NCBI RefSeq assembly: GCF_964204645.1
Contig: NC_134036.1
Location: 11,272,704 to 11,332,703, forward strand
DNA: 60,000 nt
Source: Tubulanus polymorphus
Lineage: Eukaryota > Nemertea > Palaeonemertea > Tubulaniformes > Tubulanidae
Direction: 5' to 3'
Part shown: piece after piece, positions 57,059 to 60,000 of the stretch
How positions within the stretch are numbered: position 1 is the first letter of the stretch
Layout: each line of letters begins with the position of its first letter
The notes under the pieces: generated by a model
The model's database searches: none
Seen by the model: the letters and a program-made list of their open reading frames with translations, nothing else
Told to the model about the DNA's origin: nothing
Made by a program: the position numbers and the translations under genes

Positions 57059-58445
57059 TGCATGCAAGGACTAAGGATGAATTTTTCCTGTTAACACATG
57101 TTTAACCTTTTTTGTAGAACTACTGCTTGACGGTGACGATGTGAAGAAAATACTGCAATCTGAAACATCGAAAGCGGCAGTAGAACTTTTGCAGAAAGGG
57201 ACGGCTTCACTGAATGCAGAGGAATACTACACAGTACGGAACTTTCTCTTGTTCGTGGTTACAGCACTAGGAGCGAGCCGCCCTTCGCTTGCCATAGGCA
57301 TAACATCTAGCACAATAAACGATGCAAAGGAAGATGCTGACAGTACATATACGATCAAAGTATAGCCCATTCATTGTTCAAAGTATCTGAACTATTCAGG
57401 GATTATTATCTATTTTCTTTTTCAGGTTTTACCGCACAAGACAACGGCAAAGTACGGAGCCGGTTTGATTCATCTTGAATCCGTACCATTTGCATTTCTT
57501 AGATCATTCGCCAAGCGATACGCCAAAGAACCGGACAAAAAGATTTGTCGAAACTACGAGGGAGGTCTTCTACCATCCCATTACCTCAATCGGTCAGTAA
57601 TTTTATCAATCATTTTAGGAAATGAAATTCAGCAATTAATTATTCATGATATGTTCAGACCATTACAACAGTACGTGAAGTCAACATTTGGCAAGAGACA
57701 GGTGACTCCTGCGATCATCCGAAAGTCTATCATGACTGCTATGGCGGACAAGAATCCGGAGTTGCGAAAACAATTGGCCCACTATATGCTGCACAGCGAA
57801 AAGACCGCATATAGCTTTTACAACCTGAAGGATGGCCACAAGGGGACCATCGATGTAAGAAAGGCAGTTAAACGGACATTCGGGGTAGGCATATTGGCTG
57901 TAGTAGACACAATTTTGTTTCACCGAGCATAACCAGTTCTTTCTTTTTGTCGGCTCGAAACAGGTGTGTTAAAGAAAAAGGCTAGAATCGAATCGGAGGC
58001 TGGAACGAGTGCCCCCGGAAGACACAGGCACAGATGTCGGCACCAAAGATGTCGAAGTCAACCAACCGAAGATGTCAAACGAGATCAACCAACCGAATAT
58101 GTCGAACGAGGTCAACCAACCGAAGATGTCGAACATGACAGTTCTGATGGAGAACAGAATGTGACCGCCTCATCAAGTACAACCGATGTATCGGTGGTAA
58201 GTTCATTTTTATTTGTTTTCGCCAACCAAGAAAGTTCCAGGATCATTCTTATCCATTTTATTTTGCAGTGCGTAAGAAAGCGAACCAGATACACGACCGA
58301 TGAGGTGAAGGCGATTCGCGCCGCATTTAAAACGTACTTACGGGCCTGGAAAATAATGCTAGTCGCTGAGAAAATCAAAGACATACAAAGAATCGTGAAA
58401 AAGTATCGTGTTGAAAAATTGAGGCAGTACCTCAGAAATGTTTAA

Positions 58446-59084
58446 ATGAATGAAATAGACATATCGAATTTCACTCTTATTGTTATCACTTTTCGGTCAT
58501 GAAAGGAGGATTTCTAGCAAAAACCAGGAGACATCTGAAAAATGAGGAATTATAACGATTTTGATCCTAAAAAGAAAATCACTAATCCGGGATTCGAACC
58601 GGATTGAATAGGGATACTTCTAATGGGATGGACTTTAGACACATTCTACTTAGAGGCTGTCAGTATAGGGATCCCTCAAACCGGATTGCTTTTCTGCACA
58701 CTCTATATCAAAAGCCTTTTTCGAGTACTCGGTCCCGGGGCCGACCCCTGGGGTCTAACGCGTCGTGCTACGCATGCGCGGACTCCTAACGAACTCGAGC
58801 GGCGTCTAGAGGCCTCGTCCGCCACTAACGTGAGCTGGGTCTCATGAATAGGCCGGGTACCGTCTGGGAGGGTTAAAAAATTTTCAGTGCTGTAAAATAA
58901 ACGAAATATCTCCGGAAGCATACGTCCAACGACGCCCATTTCTCGTGTGTAGATTCCCTGTGGGGTCCTTAACGCGTGACCGGTAGTTCAAATCTCCAAA
59001 CCCGACACTTCCGGCCGGAGAGCTGTTTCGAGAAATCGATTTGGCCCTTACGCACATCGACCCCCCACCTTTTACTTATCCCTA
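58446..59084. other. No gene seen; probable 3' flank of the minus-strand LINE
   Basis: GC-richer sequence without motifs. GGTTCGAATCCCGG on the minus strand near 58586 looks like a tRNA T-arm but has no matching D-arm or anticodon arm. Confidence 0.35.
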
Positions 59085-60000
59085 TTAGCCTGCAAGCCGG
59101 TGTTGCCAGTAGGCAGTCCGAACGGTTCCATCTTGCATCGACATTATATCACACACCGTTTCCGATGTGTAATTCCTCGACTTAGTGGTCAGCCAAGCAA
59201 AGGTGGCGTTGCCCCTCTCCGCCTACCAGAACTTCCCGTGGATCGTCTTTGCCCTAATTTTGGCTCGGACTTCCCCGGTGATTCTGGCATTGATTTCGTT
59301 CTTGGTTGGCAAGATGTCTGCATCCTTCCTGTCTCCCGACCAGTGGGTGCGCTCAGCGCCAGCTCGCTTAAACACTACACGGACCACATTGTCATTGTCT
59401 TTATTGTACTTAGCCAGGTAGCAGAACACATCCGCCAGATTCCTGGCGAACGGGTACTCGGACTGTAGTACGTACTTAGAAAAACCCACAGCGGTTTGCG
59501 TCAGCGCGTACCAAGTTGACTGGAGCCCCAGTCCGCCCCTTCCTTGGGTAGATATAGTCTATCAATCGACTGGTGATTGGACAGTGCCCCGTTCTGACTC
59601 GTCACTTTCCGTAGCGAGCTATGGATTTCATCAGCATCTGTGCGGTGCAACGACCCTATCGTGCAGTATTACCTTAAGGCACCCATACACGCGGCATTGT
59701 GCGAGGTTACTTTCTGGTTGGAACTGAGCGTGGATCCCCAGATTGCCTTCGCCTTGGCGCATAAGTGGTCTTTGATTTTCATCTTCAGGTCACCCATGCA
59801 GGTTTCTAGCAACTGGAGCGCTCTCAGATGTACGTGCTCCCTCTTCCCTACACTGGCAGTGGCGCATTGTCTGCCTCCTCCGTCGTCACTCCGCCCTTAC
59901 GATCCATGTGGGCTTCCCCGCATTTCTCGTAGCCTAGTTCCTTCCCACAAGCTTCCGCAGCATCTCCGCAAACTCTGGCCGCCACATGCAGCGTGAGTTC
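59085..60000 (-). pseudogene. Non-LTR retrotransposon RT, C-terminal part, truncated by the window
   Basis: Minus strand, read from 60000 down: ACMGALR, LYLPKEG followed after a frameshift near 59545 by GLQSTWYALTQTAVGFSKYV, then a Lys/Asp-rich helical stretch, KTIHGKFW, a TAG (59223-59225), TFAWLTTKSRNYTSETV and MSMQDGTVRTAYWQHRL, stopping at TAA 59085-59087. L-Y-L-P-K-E-G..GL, H-G-K-F and W-L....T-E-x-V...QD-G-V-R-T are the thumb/post-RT blocks of a widespread non-LTR group whose proteins continue into a CCHC and a restriction-like endonuclease; those are absent here. Distinct from the RTE LINE at 50.5 kb. Confidence 0.55.

Larger units (their letters stand above)
54752..58445 (+). pseudogene. 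Tyrosine-recombinase transposon gene (Crypton-like), decayed
   Basis: Exon-like blocks: 54752-54826, 54906-54950, 55128-55248, 55765-56296, 56372-56590, about 56873-57001, 57118-57359, 57426 to about 57881, about 57964-58196, 58269-58445. Order of content: helical N-terminus; a finger CPVCTRPKTHMPQHLRVGH; an acidic Asp/Ser/Glu stretch; a core-binding-like EEFLQWLRPMAEEKKTSEAY; a catalytic region with GASRPSLA (likely catalytic Arg), LPHKTTAKYGAG (Lys), VTPAIIRKSIMTA, and LAHYMLHSEKTAYSFYN (His and nucleophilic Tyr); a degenerate 8-residue repeat (QPTEDV..); and a basic SANT/Myb-like tail RTRYTTDEVKAIRAAFKTY. Lesions: frameshift near 55935, TAG at 56243-56245, TGA at 56567-56569. Such multi-exon recombinase genes belong to Crypton-type elements of invertebrates, which lack terminal repeats; I could not find the element ends. 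Confidence 0.6.

Noticed and set aside
58575-58600. tRNA gene suggested by GGTTCGAATCCCGG on the minus strand
   Set aside because: Only a T-arm-like stem; no D-arm, anticodon arm or acceptor pairing upstream.
1-60000. CRISPR arrays, bacterial operons, rRNA genes
   Set aside because: No spaced direct-repeat arrays, no Shine-Dalgarno-led gene strings and no rRNA core motifs; the DNA is clearly animal.

Overview
The window reads as nuclear DNA of an animal, most likely a marine invertebrate. It is AT-rich, has short GT-AG introns and no operons, and holds an unusually wide set of transposons side by side: Ty3/gypsy, RTE-type LINE, a second non-LTR element, CACTA/EnSpm, hAT, a tyrosine-recombinase (Crypton-like) element, Helitron2-like elements, SINE-like repeats and several foldback MITEs. 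The phylum cannot be fixed from the sequence alone. Functional calls come from motif recognition by eye; no database search was possible.

Layout. 0-11 kb: the tail of an unidentified retroelement ORF (1-345); a decayed multi-exon DUF4806-like gene (2.5-6.5 kb) with a Helitron2-like insert in an intron; a foldback MITE (7.16-7.50 kb); then two gypsy integrase C-termini, each followed by a splice-acceptor-like site and a Cys/His finger ORF (8.0-10.8 kb). 11-24 kb: mostly repeats. These include a 64-bp tandem array, a TATA/CRE/Inr core promoter near 16.05 kb, two large foldbacks (17.4-17.9 and 18.43-19.24 kb, the latter with an 8-bp target-site duplication), a TATA promoter at 21.1 kb, and a 2.7-kb element with about 230-bp inverted arms and a nested MITE.

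25-29 kb is the most host-like part: an orphan exon with a membrane segment (minus), a two-exon WSC-domain gene (plus) and a small secreted cysteine-rich, knottin-like peptide gene (minus). A paralogue of the peptide gene lies at 46.3-48.5 kb with the same exon structure and similar promoter and 3' sequence. Between the two sit an 11.6-kb CACTA/EnSpm transposon (29.17-40.82 kb; decayed transposase plus a second multi-exon gene beginning with a CAD/CIDE-N-like domain) and a 3.9-kb hAT transposon (41.80-45.70 kb) whose six-exon transposase looks intact and which has exact 6-bp target-site duplications.

50-60 kb: an internally deleted RTE-type LINE (50.5-53.1 kb), a SINE-like copy, a decayed tyrosine-recombinase element gene (54.75-58.45 kb) with GTGCAC-rich minisatellites in two introns, and a minus-strand non-LTR reverse transcriptase tail (59.09-60.0 kb).

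The genes do not form a pathway. The biologically most interesting items are the duplicated knottin-like peptide genes, the two-gene CACTA element with an inverted duplication at its transposase 3' end, and the intact hAT transposase.
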